The notes below the pieces were generated by a model. It ran no database searches. It had not been told where the DNA came from and saw only the letters and a list, made by a program, of their open reading frames with translations. Made by a program: the position numbers and the translations under genes. From Gordionus sp. m RMFG-2023 (Eukaryota > Nematomorpha > Gordioida > Chordodea > Parachordodidae), in NCBI RefSeq assembly GCF_954871325.1, contig NC_088776.1, forward strand, positions 16,306,052 to 16,370,051: a stretch of 64,000 bases of DNA, read 5' to 3'. This document shows positions 1 through 12,058 of this stretch, one piece after another; position 1 is the first letter of the stretch; each line of letters begins with the position of its first letter.

Positions 1-2110
1 CGTTCGAATTTAGCGTTCGTTCAATTTTAAAAACACTTTTTATTTTTATTTAATATTAATCCAAATTTTTTAAGAAAAAAGTCTTATATTTTTTAATCAG
101 CTGTTTTTCCTTTTTCAATTCAATTTTTTTAACACGCCATTTATAGTTATTAATTTGAATTATAGTTTATATCTTAATTTAATAGAATCGCATAAGCCTG
201 GATATTATTATTTCATCATCTGATTCTGATTCTGAATTCTAAATCAAACATTACCATGGCCCAAATATGATAAATATTTTGCAGTAATCCTATATTGAAA
301 GAACTAATTCAATACTTACCAAATGTAAAATGTGCCCAAAAAGTATTATATCAGTTTCATAATTTTCAAGTTCCAATTTAAAACAAAATTTTATTGTAAT
401 ATTAATTATTTTATATATTATATATTTAGATAGAAATATATTGATATCATTTGGAATTTATTTATAATGTCATTTTTTAAAATATAATCACTATTATCTG
501 AATCAAGGATTGTACCTTCTAAAAATTAAAAATGTAGCATATTTTATCAAAAACTTCCTTTATTTTTACAGAGTTCTCACTATTGTATGCTACAAGAAAT
601 TAATGAATATTTAACAAATTATAGTGATAATAACAATGAAAAATTAAAAGCTGATAAATTTAAACAAACTCTTTTAATATAAAAAAATACATCAAATGTG
701 ATGCAGTCACAAGTAGTTGATGCAATTTTAAATTTTGTAATAGAAGAACTTGAGCCATTTAATATAGTTGAAAAACCTGTCTTTTTAAATATGATAACCA
801 CATTACAACCAAATTAAAAGGTTATGTCACCCCCAACCCTTCTAAAAATATCTAAAAATTATAATATCTTGCTAGATAAAATAATAACTTGTTTAGCCAA
901 AAAAACAATTCTTTGTATCATAGCAGATTCATGGTCATCATACCATCTGTATTTTTTCATAATAGTTTGAATCTATTAATTTGTCTGTCCAATTGTTGGA
1001 TGCAGTCACTTTAGAAAGAAAATCGGCATGTTTAGCGTGCCAACGGCTAACTAGTAAACATACATTTGATTATTTAGCAGAAACAATTTCAAACCTCTCA
1101 AGAAATTTATAATACATTATAAGGTAGCATTATGTGTCACCGATAATGCAAGAAATTTTTTAAAAGCCTATAGATATAAATAAATAGTCTATATTTTTAT
1201 GTTTATTTTTAAAAAAATTATATATTATTTGAGAAAATCTGAAGATGAGGAAGATGAACCATTATCTTTAAATGAGGTATTTGAAAATCAAAATAGAGAT
1301 GAAAACTTTATTTAAAAGGTCAAAAATCAGTCTTGTGCTTGCCTTAATCTTAATTTAGTAGCAAGTGTTGATGCTGAAAAAGCATTAAAAAATTTATCTT
1401 TTAAAAACATTAAAAAGTGGCATTTGATAAGTGCAAAAATTTATGAAATTAACAAAATCAATTTACATCATTTGCTGCTAATTTAAAGAATAATTTTTCA
1501 AGGTTGTTTATAAGGCCTGTTGTCACAAGACGGAATTCTTATTAAAATTCTTTGAAATTGTTAGACTCATTAGAAAAGTAAGTTTTAATTTGTTTGACAT
1601 GGAAGGCTAAGCCAGGCTTTCAAGCAATGATAAAAAAATTTTGGAAGAATACTGCACTTTAATACCTATTAAAATCTTATAGTATAAATATTATAATAAA
1701 TTTATTAAATATTAAAATAGATCATGGAATTGCAATTGCGTTCACTATTTTAGAAAGTGAGGAAAAAATGCATTTAGGCTATTTGACCCCAACAATAACG
1801 ATAGTTGTTTCAAAATTAAAAAAAAATTAGTGACCTAAAATATGGTCAACCATTGAAACAAATAAACTTTTATAGTTATTGAAAAAATGCATTGAAAACC
1901 CTAGAAATGATAATGCAAGAACTGTTAATTTCGAGATATCCTTTTTTTTTACAAGGAAGTAGAGAATGGATTGGAGGAGGATAACTTATCTCAATTTTTG
2001 AAGCAAAGGACAAAACAATAAATGTTTTTACTAAATTCCCCAAAAAGAGTTGTTTATTAAGTATAATAAATCAATCCCATCAAAAGTGAATGTGAACGCG
2101 TTCAATGAAG
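1..2110 (+). mobile_element. Decayed hAT DNA transposon, copy A
   Basis: Plus-strand translation of about 570-970 gives hAT-like fragments, for example SQVVDAILNFVIEEL followed by FNIVEKPVFLNMITTL, and later EEDNLSQF near 1976. In-frame stops and frame changes run throughout, so it is a pseudogene. The left edge (CGTTCG-rich) coincides with the window edge and the right edge is near 2090-2110 in an AACGCGTTC-rich stretch. The same sequence occurs in opposite orientation at 28835-30060, including the AACGCGTTC motifs at the ends, which supports a single repeat family. The true left terminus may lie outside the window. Confidence 0.6.
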
Positions 2111-2880
2111 TTGAATACAGCACTATTAAAATTATTAAAAAATATCTTATATAATATATTATTTTTGTATTATTTTATTTATAAATATATATAAAAAAAT
2201 TTATTAGTAACGAGTAGTCCGTTACTTTTATGAATAGCCAGTAATGCGCGTTCAAGGTAACGAGTAAAGCTAACGCTTTCCCTTTTTTCAGAAGTAGCAA
2301 GTAACGCGTCTCTTTTTTGAAATAACATTTACAGTACTATTCATAAGTAATGATTATTAAAAAAATTCATAAATTTCACATAAAAATTGAATTGAAATTT
2401 ATATTTAAGTAATTGTATTTAAAATAGATGATATAATTTCAAAATATAGTAAAGATTTTATTACAATTATCTAATCTACTGCTACCTTTAAAAGATATTA
2501 ATATTGTTTTTAATATAAATCAAAAACTTGTTAATCTTAGTATCAATTAAATATTTAGAATAACAAATAATGATTTTATATTCTCAAGATGGCGTTTAAT
2601 ATTATATAACATTTTATTATAACTAGGAGATTGTGAAATTATTACCCATTGCAGAATAACTTCCATAGTTATATTTTGCTATTGTAGAATTACTGCCTCA
2701 GTGATTTTTTAAGAGAGATTATTAGACTCATTTTGTGTCTTGTATTTATAATTTTTACAATTTTTTTTCTATTTCAGTTTTATTATAATATCTTATTACT
2801 AGTCATCGTGACGTCATGTCATCGCTACGTCATGTCATCGATACGTATTTATTTATATATTTTTTATTGATTTTATTTAT
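2111..2880. other. AT-rich stretch with short GTAACG-type repeats
   Basis: No gene is visible. At about 2205-2320 several short motifs such as GTAACGAG, GTAACGCG and CCGTTACT recur in both orientations, which looks like MITE debris. The rest is A+T-rich sequence without recognisable coding content. Confidence 0.35.
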
Positions 2881-2887
2881 TTATTTT

Positions 2888-3235
2888 TTTCTATACAAAA
2901 ATCCTATATCTTAAGTTTTCTATGCAACTGTAGGATGCCATATTAAAACCTTAAATATTCTTATAATTTATCATCACAAAATTTTACAACCTATGCAAGT
3001 ATTGGATATCAAAGTATTACATTAAATATATCTATTTACAAAATAATACAACTTATTATTATTTTTTTTCTATACAAACAGATGATCCTATAAGTTTTCT
3101 ATGCAACTGTAGGATACCATATTAAAACCTTAAATATTCTTATAATTTATCATTATAAAATTTTACATTGGATGTCATAGTAATACATTAAATATGTCTA
3201 TTTACAAAATATTACAAATTATTAATATTTTATAT
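2888..3235. repeat. Tandem duplication of a ~170-180 bp unit
   Basis: Two adjacent copies, about 2888-3068 and 3069-3235, share CTATGCAACTGTAGGAT, CATATTAAAACCTTAAATAT and the flanking text with few differences. A partial third copy (the TACATTAAATATATCT part) appears near 3850-3910. Non-coding. Confidence 0.75.
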
Positions 3236-3479
3236 AGAAATTCAATTTAATTTGTTCATCAGAGATTTATTTTTGGAGTTATCTCCAATAATACGAGGTA
3301 ATATTTGTTATTTCTTATAATATTATTAGGGCAGACCTGATTTTGTGATGATTCTTTGTGTATTTTCCATTTTATATTTTAACAGTCTTTTTTTATAATA
3401 TTATATTTTCATGTACGTTTGTAATATTTCCGCAGAAGAATAATAACACATAGATTAATTGGTACCCATTCATTAATTT

Positions 3480-3740
3480 TTAATTTAATATCTCCAGGCT
3501 TGGGAAAATTTTTTCAAAATTATTAAGGGTTGGATTGGACTTAATTATAAATTTAATATCTCCAGGCTTGGGAAAATTTTTTCAAAATTATTATGGGTTG
3601 GACTAGGCTTAAAAAATATTTCTCAAAATTAATATTGGCTTGGTTTTCAAATTTATTAGGGATTGAGGTGGGCTTGAGAAAATTTTTTAAAATTATTAAG
3701 ATCTTGGATGCTTGGAAATTTTTTCAAATAGTACAAAAAA
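3480..3740. repeat. Short imperfect tandem repeats, GCTTGGGAAAATTTTTTC type
   Basis: A unit of roughly 55-70 bp with the core GCTTGGGAAAATTTTTTC followed by a GGGTTGGA motif occurs four times with increasing divergence. Two related, more diverged units lie at about 6920-7100. No coding content. Confidence 0.6.
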
Positions 3741-4139
3741 TGTATAAAAATAATTAAGCATTATTACTCAAGAAGCTGCTATTAGTGAAAATAATTATAA
3801 ATGTACATAATATTTTCATTATAACATTATATTACAATATTCATGAGTTGGATATCAAAGTAATACATTAAATATATCTTTTTTATAAAATATTACAAAT
3901 TATTCATATCATCATTAATATTTTATACATTTACTCAATAAAATACCAATAGTCTTAATTTATTTTTAAATAGTATTTTTTTTATAAAAGCATTTTATAA
4001 ATTTATAAAATCAAAATATAATTATAACCTTGATCATAGTACAAAAAAAGTATAAAAATAATTAAGCATTATAAAAAATAAATTGTTAGAATTTACTTAG
4101 TATGATATTATTTTATAATTTAAACAAACTTATACTATT

Positions 4140-5065
4140 TAAGCCTATGTATTTTTAAAGCTATCCATTTTGTCGGGCCGCATAATATGCCCTTTTATCT
4201 CTAATGAATATTTTGTCTAACTAACTGAAAAATATACAGAGTACATTAATTGTAATATTTAACTAAATTAATATAACAATTTTTAAGGATCCTACTTTTT
4301 TAAAAGCTTACCATTTTGTCGGATCCACCATTGCTCTATTATCCCTGCTGATTATTTTGTATAACGCACAAAAAAATATACATAGTACATAATTTTTATT
4401 ATAAATAATTATATATATGATTTTATATCTATTCCAAAAAATCGATTACTTTTTTATAATTTAATTAAATTTATATTATTTTAAGCAACCTACGTATTTG
4501 TAAGGCTATCCATTTAGTCGGGCCTCACAATATGCCCTTTTATCTCTGATGAATATTTTGTCTAACTAATAAAAAATATACAAAGTACATTTTTAATATT
4601 TAACTAAATTAATATAACAATTTTTAAGGATCCTACTTTTTCAAAAGCTTACTATTTTGTCGGATCCACCATTGCTCTATTATCCCTGCTGATTATTTTG
4701 TATAACGTACAAAAAAATATACATAGTACATTTTTTTATTATAAATAATATTCCAAAAAATCGATTATTTTTTTTAATTTAAATAAATTTATATTATTTT
4801 AAGCATTCTACGTATTTTTAAGGCTATCCATTATGTCGGGCCGCACAATATGCCCTTTTATCTCTGATGAATATTTTGTCTAACTAACTGAAAAATATAC
4901 AAAGTACATTTTTAATATTTAACTAAATTAATATAACAATTATTAAGGATCCTACTTTTTTAAATACCATTTTGTCGGATCCACCATTGCTCTATTATCC
5001 CTGCTGTATTTTGTATAATGCTCAAAAAAATATACATAGTACATTATTTTTATTATAAATAATTT
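4140..5065. repeat. Tandem repeat, three copies of a ~320-345 bp unit
   Basis: Three head-to-tail copies start near 4140, 4490 and 4800. Each contains two related half-units. One carries a TCGGGCC(G/T)CA motif followed by AATATGCCCTTTTATCTCT. The other carries TCGGATCCACCATTGCTC followed by TATTATCCCTGCTG. The spacing of the GGCTATCC motif gives periods of about 344 and 318 bp. Degenerate copies continue to about 5340. It resembles a small satellite block or the interior of a repeat-rich transposon. Confidence 0.8.
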
Positions 5066-5739
5066 TATATCTATTCCAAAAAATCAATATATATTATAAT
5101 ATTTATTTTTATTCAATTAAATTAAATTATATATTTATTCTTAAGGATCTTACTTTTTTTAACAATACTCCTTTTTATTCTTTCAATAAAAAATACTAAA
5201 CGAAGTTTTCTATTTTTAGGATTTTATATTTATTCCAAAAAAATACATATTACGGTATTTATATATTATTTAAATTATTCTATACCTATTCACAAGGATC
5301 CTATTTTTTTTTTAAGTTTTCCCATTGTCTCTCCGAATGGTATTTTATTTTTTTTCCTACCTTATAAAATTAACGAAAATTATTTGTTTTTACTTTAGAA
5401 AACTATCCCCATCTTATTTCCTCTTTATAATTGTTCAAATATTGATATATCAGCTATTAATAATGAACAAATGCAAAATAAACATTTAGAATATCATAAT
5501 AGGCTTGATAAGTCCCCCAAAAAATTTTTTTGATGATAGCCCTCCAACTACTATATGCATCTAATATTGACCCATCTAATGGTTTACATTATTTTAATGT
5601 TTGTTTAATTTCAACAATAGTTTATTTATATTTTTGCCTGATTTCTTTATTTGTCTAGGCTAACCCAACCTTAATCCCTCACATTGCTACAAAACATAAT
5701 GAATCTATTATTTAAGATAAACAAAGAAAATAATGACGA

Positions 5740-6330
5740 TTAAACAAACGCCTTACCCGTTCTAGAGTTACAGGTAGCCAAAATAATAAAGAACTACGCT
5801 TGAGGTTTATTTTGTTTTTTTATCTTATGTTTTATATCTATGTTTATTTTATTTTCACCCAGTTCTCTAAATGATATTTCTATCACCACTATCACAATCC
5901 CTATGCCACCTCTGCCTATTTTTTAACAAATATAAGCAATCAATTCCATACTATCATTCACTTCACTAGGAGTTAATATAAATATTACTTTATCCGATTC
6001 TTTGAGAAACTTTCATGAATATTTAGAGGAATGTTCAAACTTGAATGTACAGTACGGCCAATTTCATCAACTTTATTAATGGAAAAATATGCAGTAGTTC
6101 TGTCGTGGCCTTTATAACAATACTTACAACCGTTTTATGGTTGAGTTAACATTGTCGTTCATGATTCTATTTTAGAAGGGGATACCATTGTTGACATTGA
6201 CAGAAATAACATTTTGCGTTCTTCTTTTACCAGTATCCCAAGGCATAGGCATCATATCATCTTTATCAGGACGTAATGTGTTTTGTACACTGCTTTGTTA
6301 ATCCGTCATTACTTTCATCTACAACCCTAA
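5740..6330 (-). pseudogene. Helitron-like Rep/helicase remnant (tentative)
   Basis: Minus-strand translation of about 5945-6115 gives NGCKYCYKGHDRTTAYF followed by SINKVDEIGRTVHSSL. The KY-x-YKGHDR block followed by an NxVDEI segment is typical of the Helitron protein between the Rep and helicase parts. A second minus-strand stretch (about 6185-6290) reads LRPDKDDMMPMPWDTGKRRT, which I do not recognise and which may belong to the same element. No intact frame and no Helitron ends were found. Confidence 0.4.
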
Positions 6331-7344
6331 ATGATATAAAATTATACATTAATTATTTCCTCTCCAGACGACCGCCCACATTTATTTTGTCGCTTTTTCC
6401 ATCAAAAATTAAAATGTCAACAAGGATTTGCTCTTAATTATATCAAATACATAATAATTAATCCTCATTATTTTTTTAAAAAATTATCTTAAATTTATAT
6501 GTCAATAAAAATAAATATATAAATAATTTGCATATAAGTTTCATTAGTGTATAATGGCATTTATGTAATTTAAATAGATAGCATTTTTTTACTTAACATA
6601 AAAATATATATATTCCTTATCAAATTCTTTGACAAATAATTTCAGAAATTCAAGACATACATTAAATTTATCTGAAAAACAACAATAACCCTTTATAATA
6701 AATAACAATTTATTTTTTAGATATAATTTTAATTGATCATATTACAAAAAAGTATAAGAGTCGGTTTTTTTTATTTTATTTGTCATGATTCTCTAATAAG
6801 TGGTTTGCCCAGGTCCTCCCAGTTTCCCTTAATACGGAATTCACATGTTTTTTTTTTGCATATTAGACTAATTGATAAATCAGATATTTCCCCTTCATGT
6901 GATGATAAATCAATTAAAAATTTAACTATCTCCGAGGTGGGAAAAAATTTTCAAAGCTATAATGGGTAGGACTGGGCTTGTAACCTTAAAATTAATATTA
7001 GCTTGCACCTGACTTGGGAATATCTTTTACAAATTATTAAGGGTTGAGCTGAGCTTGATAAATTTTTTAAAATTATAAGATCTTAAATGCTTCCTAATAT
7101 TGTGAGCTTGAACCTGGCATGACATCTATCGTAAAAAATGAATAAAAATATCATTCCCTCTCATTATTGACTGGCTTTCTACTAGTATATATAATTTGTA
7201 AATTCTTTTATATTACTTTTTTAAATTTTTTCTAATATATTTTAAATTTATTTTATATAAAAATATAAGATTAAATGAATTAACCCATAATATCTATGGA
7301 ATATTAATGTGATATTATAATTTAAAAAAATTATATTTTATAAA

Positions 7345-7600
7345 TTCTCCAGACCAGCAGTACCATTTGCAAGGCCTGTCACGGATTTTTTTTTTAAAAA
7401 ATGTCCCTGGTTTTATATTTTCATGCCCGACCCGAATTTTTTTAAAATATATTATATTATTTATAATTTTTATAGATAATAAAAGCGATTTAAAATATAC
7501 ACCCTGGCCTGGTATTTTTTTTGAAGAAAATTTCAGGCCCGGCTGGATATATTTAAAAAAAATTATAATATGGCCGAACGGGGTCGGTCTGTGAAATTCG
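7345..7600. mobile_element. MITE-like block of the GGCCCGG-rich family
   Basis: An island of Pu/Py-rich GC motifs (CCCGACCCG, CAGGCCCGGCTGG, GGGGTCGGTCTG) in AT-rich DNA, with CAGACCAGCAG at the left and GGTCGGTCTG at the right. Comparable blocks occur at 26128-26490, 43850-43975 and 63290-63440. Inverted GC motifs at the two ends suggest a non-autonomous DNA transposon. Exact ends and target duplication are not clear. Confidence 0.45.
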
Positions 7601-7842
7601 CTTCAAAATAAAACGCCCTCTCCCTTACACAGATCCCGACCCTTTTCTCCAAAATTCCAATATATCACTATAAACAAGAATCTGAAAGAAAAATTAATTA
7701 TTTTTTAAAGGCTGTATAATTTAAAATTTTTAGAAAAAAGTATTTATATAAAAAATGAATGTGAACCCAAAATTATTTTTAGAAAAATCTAATTTAGCCA
7801 AAGGCCTACAATAGGTAGACCTAAAGACCTCCAATAAAATTA

Positions 7843-8269
7843 TTGAGAAAAATTCCACCTAATATGCCACTCCCCCTTAGCAAAATCCTGGCCACGCCTA
7901 TGTCGCTAATTCATTCTCGGGAATTCATTTCCTTGAACCTGAAGCGCGAACACTATAAAGCGATTTGCGCGAAGTCATTATTGCTAAACAATGAATATGT
8001 TGCAAATGCGTTATTAGAGAAAAACAACATTAAATAATATTTTACCTATATAATTCTTAAATCATAAGCCTATGTTTTAAGAATATTTAATTACTTATTG
8101 TCTATTTTAATTGCATTATTGTTATTATTAATGGCATAGAAAATTGAAGTTAATTCTTAAAATTATTTATATCCAAATGGACAATTTTAGTGCAGAGAAT
8201 AGGATACATAATTTTCTGAGTTTTCAAAGTATTGCTATCCCTGAAATACGCAGTTTATTGTTTCTTCAG
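7843..8269 (+). other. Two unrecognised exon-like stretches
   Basis: A 64-codon frame ends at 8037 and its 3' half (REHYKAICAKSLLLNN, then EYVANALLEKNNIK) looks compositionally like protein. A second possible exon, 8177-8269, starts with ATG, reads MDNFSAENRIHNFLSF then IPEIRSLLFLQ, and ends at a good donor (CAG/GTGCGT). I recognise neither, and see no clear continuation. They may be chance frames. Confidence 0.2.
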
Positions 8270-9399
8270 GTGCGTTTGTATATTATTATTACAAAATAAA
8301 TTATAATATAGATGAAAAGATGGATTATAAAAAGTGAATATTTAGTACTTAAACATATGTCAAGTTATTAATTATATAAATTGTAGAAGTATCAAACCTG
8401 AATATCAATTAATAATTATAATGATTCTATAAGGAAGTACCCTTGATCGAGGTCTTTGCTTCATTGGCTCAAGGGAGTTTAAAAACCTTGATTGTTTAAA
8501 ATGGTCCCTTTTTTGGGAGAAATTTTAATTAATCTGATCTTCAAGGTTAATTATATCAGTCATTATATTTTTCATTATGCTAAGTAAATTTATCAGAAAA
8601 TAATTTTTAAAAATATTATTATATTTTAATTTATTCCTTTATTACGGGTTTAAAATTGATATTGGATAAAATTGGTTGAAAAATTAAAAATGACAGGTAA
8701 TATTACATACAGCTTTAAAATGATGCGAGGAAACTAGGAAAATAAACAAATGTACTCCACTTTTTATGATAAATTTAAAAATATACAAATGTAATTTATA
8801 ATAAATTTGAAAATAATTATATAATAAAATTTCGTTAATATTTTTGTTTAAATTATACTATGTTCTATTATTTAAAAACAAATTATCAAAAACATTTTTA
8901 TAATCGTTTATTCAAATAATTCGTTTTATTTATATAATCTTATTCGAATAATTGTTTATTTGCATACGAGCAAAAGGAATAATCTACAATTCGTATTTTA
9001 CTATTCGATTTAAATTGTTCGCATAAAATCAAATCTTTAATTTATAAGCGATACATAAAATAAAAATTAACTCTCATATCTTCATTTTTTTTTAAATTAG
9101 CCCAATCCATGAATTGATATGAAAAAAATTGAGCTACAAATCAAGGAACAGAATGAAGTTTAAAATTTTATACCGGTATTAACTTTATTATGAGGAATAA
9201 AAAAATTACGAGTACGAATACAAGTTGCATTAATTCTGAAAGTATTTTCATAGCTTAGATTAGGTATATTTAAAATGATTTTGTATGATATTTCACACGT
9301 TTTATATATTAAAAAATTGAAATAAAAATGTATATATAATTATTTATATTATAGGTATTAATTATAAAATAGTTAAATAAGATAATTTTATTTAAAGCG

Positions 9400-9610
9400 G
9401 TGTCCTACGTATATTGGGAAAACATCCGAATTTTAAAAACTCTCAACTCAATATTGTTGCCAGAAAACATTGCTTAAGCTTAGAAATTTCGCTAATAGAT
9501 GTCCAAACCTTTGTGCCATTTATGAGCAAAATATTCAGCTTGCTTACTATTTATGTGGGTAAAGTACAGCAGTTTTTAAAAATTGACTCAAATGAAGCGA
9601 ATATACATCA
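9400..9610 (-). repeat. Diverged copy of the repeat found at 57960-58040
   Basis: The stretch around 9455-9560 aligns by eye with the reverse complement of 57955-58035 (ATTTATGAGCAAAATATT against ATCTATGAGCAAAATCT and flanks). On the matching strands both give similar peptides, LLINGTKVWTSISEISKLK here and LLIDGNKVLTSICQITRLK there, so the shared unit may once have been coding. Flanks show no gene. Confidence 0.35.
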
Positions 9611-9837
9611 TTAATTTGCAATCATCATGTATAAATATAATTTTATTCAAGTTATCTGTTGAGTTCAATATCAAACCAGCAAAAGAGAAAGTTAACACGT
9701 GGTGCTAGTAGGTAGGACGGATTTTCCAAATAAATTTTGCTGAATTGGGTAATTCTAGCTCTTCTCGTTTCCAAAGTGTTAGCACGTCAGTTTCTACTTG
9801 GGGTTGCTGACCTAAAAGCATATTTTATTTGGAATGA

Positions 9838-10085
9838 CGATTCCTTCCTTCCTTCCTCCCTTCCTTCCATATAGATTTGATCGATGTTTACCAATATCAT
9901 GTTATTATAATAGGTATATAATAAAATCAATTTTTAGAGCAATATATTTTGCCCTATTTTGTCTATAAATTTAATAGATAACTACCCCCCCCCCCCTTCC
10001 AATAAATTTATCTTACCCCTAGCCTACCCATTAAAGGACTGCTCAATTAAGAAAAAATTCCTACCCCCCCCCCCCACCCCCCGAC
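9838..10085. repeat. CCTT microsatellite and poly-C tracts
   Basis: A (CCTT)n run with one CCC interruption lies at 9838-9868. Poly-C tracts of about 13 bases lie near 9986-9998 and 10064-10082. Simple-sequence DNA with no coding content. Confidence 0.85.
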
Positions 10086-10149
10086 CCTTTGCTCATGTAG
10101 ACGCTGCTTGTTGATATTAAATATTTTTGGGGGTGTATAACGGGGGCGT

Positions 10150-10900
10150 TGTCAGCTAAGTGCTTTGGGTGCTAAGGAATTCTTTTTTTAGCACCAAATA
10201 TTTTAATAATTGGCATGCATTTAAACAAATATATTAATTTTTATTTAAATACTTTCTACAAAATCTTGGCGCTAATTTTAAGTATATATTATTTTCTTTG
10301 TGCCATTAAATTATTTTATTGTTTTATTTTTTCGCTTTAAGCAAAAACAAAATAGCGAAAAATCAACATATATTATAAATTCAATATGTTAGCATTTTGT
10401 TTTTTCAACTTTAAATCATTTTTTAAATGTGTTTTTAAGATTCAAACATTTGTGGAATACCTACCCTATGAATTCAAGACAATTTTAACATGAACCTTTG
10501 AATTTAATATAATTTATAGTTTTTTGGAATGGCTTTCCATAGATTTTTTATACAAATTAAAAATGACTCAAAGGTTAAAGGCAAAATTATCGAAATAAAA
10601 TAAGTAATCTGAACATGCTGAAATACCTTTCAAGGTAAAATCGGATTTTTAAATTCAAAAAAATGCTCATAAAAAATAATTTAAAGTTAAAAAAATAACA
10701 ATGTTGGAAAAAATACATTGCCGCTAATATACATTCTTGTGCTTAATTTAAAAATAAACAAAGTTGTACATATTTTCCAATTAATTTTATGTTCATCTTT
10801 AAATTAGTTCCATTTTAATTAAATGGAAAAATGCTAAATCAGATAAAAATAATTTCCTAATATTTTTTAATAAGAAAATCTAAAAGATAAAACCTTTTAC
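10150..10900. repeat. AT-rich inverted repeat, possible MITE
   Basis: The block TTTTTCAACTTTAAATCA near 10405-10425 and the block AATTTAAAGTTAAAAAAA near 10678-10697 are inverted copies embedded in longer imperfect arms (about 10380-10450 and 10645-10725). No protein similarity is visible. Confidence 0.4.
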
Positions 10901-11940
10901 AATGAAGTTATTTTATTTATGGTTATGTTAAGACAAGAGTAAAGCATTTAAGTTAGAGGAAATACATTTGCTAGAAAATAGATATCTTAAGACATATAAA
11001 CAGAGCCCAAGGCCGAAAAGGCCTCTGACAAAGACTCCCATAAATTTTGTATAAATAGATAATAAAATTTATAGACTCTTAAAAAAATTAAAACACCCTT
11101 TTATAAGAAGCTTGCAACGCTTCTGGTTTGTATAATAGGTCATATTATTTCTAATATTTTAAGAAACATAAATGATATTATAAATAAGCGCCAAGCCTTA
11201 AATCGGAGGAATCGCGAAATGTTTAAAAAATGTCGGCAGCACGACGCATGGATCTAGTGAGTGATCATCTAAGTGAGAAGGGGATACTCAAATCAGCATA
11301 TTTCTAAAGAGATCTTATGAGGTAAGATAAACTCCACCATTAATTCCATACTCGATGTTATAGAGGTTATAGAAACTATGATATTCAATTACAAAGCTAA
11401 GAGGATAAATTATTTACATGGAATCACAACAGCTTATTTAAACTAAATAAATTCTCATCTCAGGCTTCGTCCAAACTTGAATTTTTACTCTTAATGCATT
11501 AAACTACAAATGCACTGACTTTATTAATATTTTTGTATTTTCAGATGTAAAAATAGATTATATATAAGTAATCATGTTTGTATATCACCACCTTAATTAA
11601 TTAGATTTTTTTGAGATAATTTAGAGAAATATTATCGTTACATTTTAAATGAATTAAAAAATTATTATTAATAATTTAACTTATAATTTTATTTTATTAA
11701 AACCAAATTATTATATATTATTTATTTTATTTTCCTATTGAATGTTAGTACTCATTTAGCCATCATTTAAAAATTTTCCTTTCCTTATAGCATTTATTGG
11801 TTAAATTCATCCGCAAATTTTTAAGGTAAATAAAATAAAATAATTATTTTTAAATATTGTTATACTTTATATATATGATATATAAATTGATTATAAGATT
11901 ATTTCATGGATTATTTTGTATTTTTTTAAAAAATCTTCCA
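10900..11940. other. AT-rich intergenic DNA upstream of SET
   Basis: No gene, RNA or clear repeat was recognised. One locally GC-richer segment (about 11190-11300) has no recognisable reading frame. Confidence 0.4.
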
Positions 11941-11944
11941 TTAT

Positions 11945-12058
11945 TATACGCGGGAATTTTATTAAGTGTGTGAATGTAGATGCGCATGCGTAATCATATT
12001 TGTCGTTTGGTTAAATTAACTTAATATTCACTTTCCCCCCATTTAATGTTAAGCTAAG
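11945..12058 (+). promoter_or_regulatory. Probable SET promoter: E2F-like and NRF-1-like sites
   Basis: Within 110 bp upstream of the SET start codon there is a GCGGGAATTT motif at 11950-11959 (E2F-like, reverse of AAATTCCCGC) and a TGCGCATGCGT motif at 11981-11991 (NRF-1 consensus-like alternating GCGCATGCG). These are among the few CpG-containing words in the surrounding AT-rich sequence. A pyrimidine-rich TTTCCCCCC stretch follows at about 12030-12040. No TATA box at a convincing distance was identified. The regulatory role is inferred from motif and position only. Confidence 0.5.

Noticed and set aside
6733-6969. 78-aa plus-strand frame
   Set aside because: Low-complexity AT-rich reading with no family resemblance; it overlaps the GCTTGGG-type repeats.
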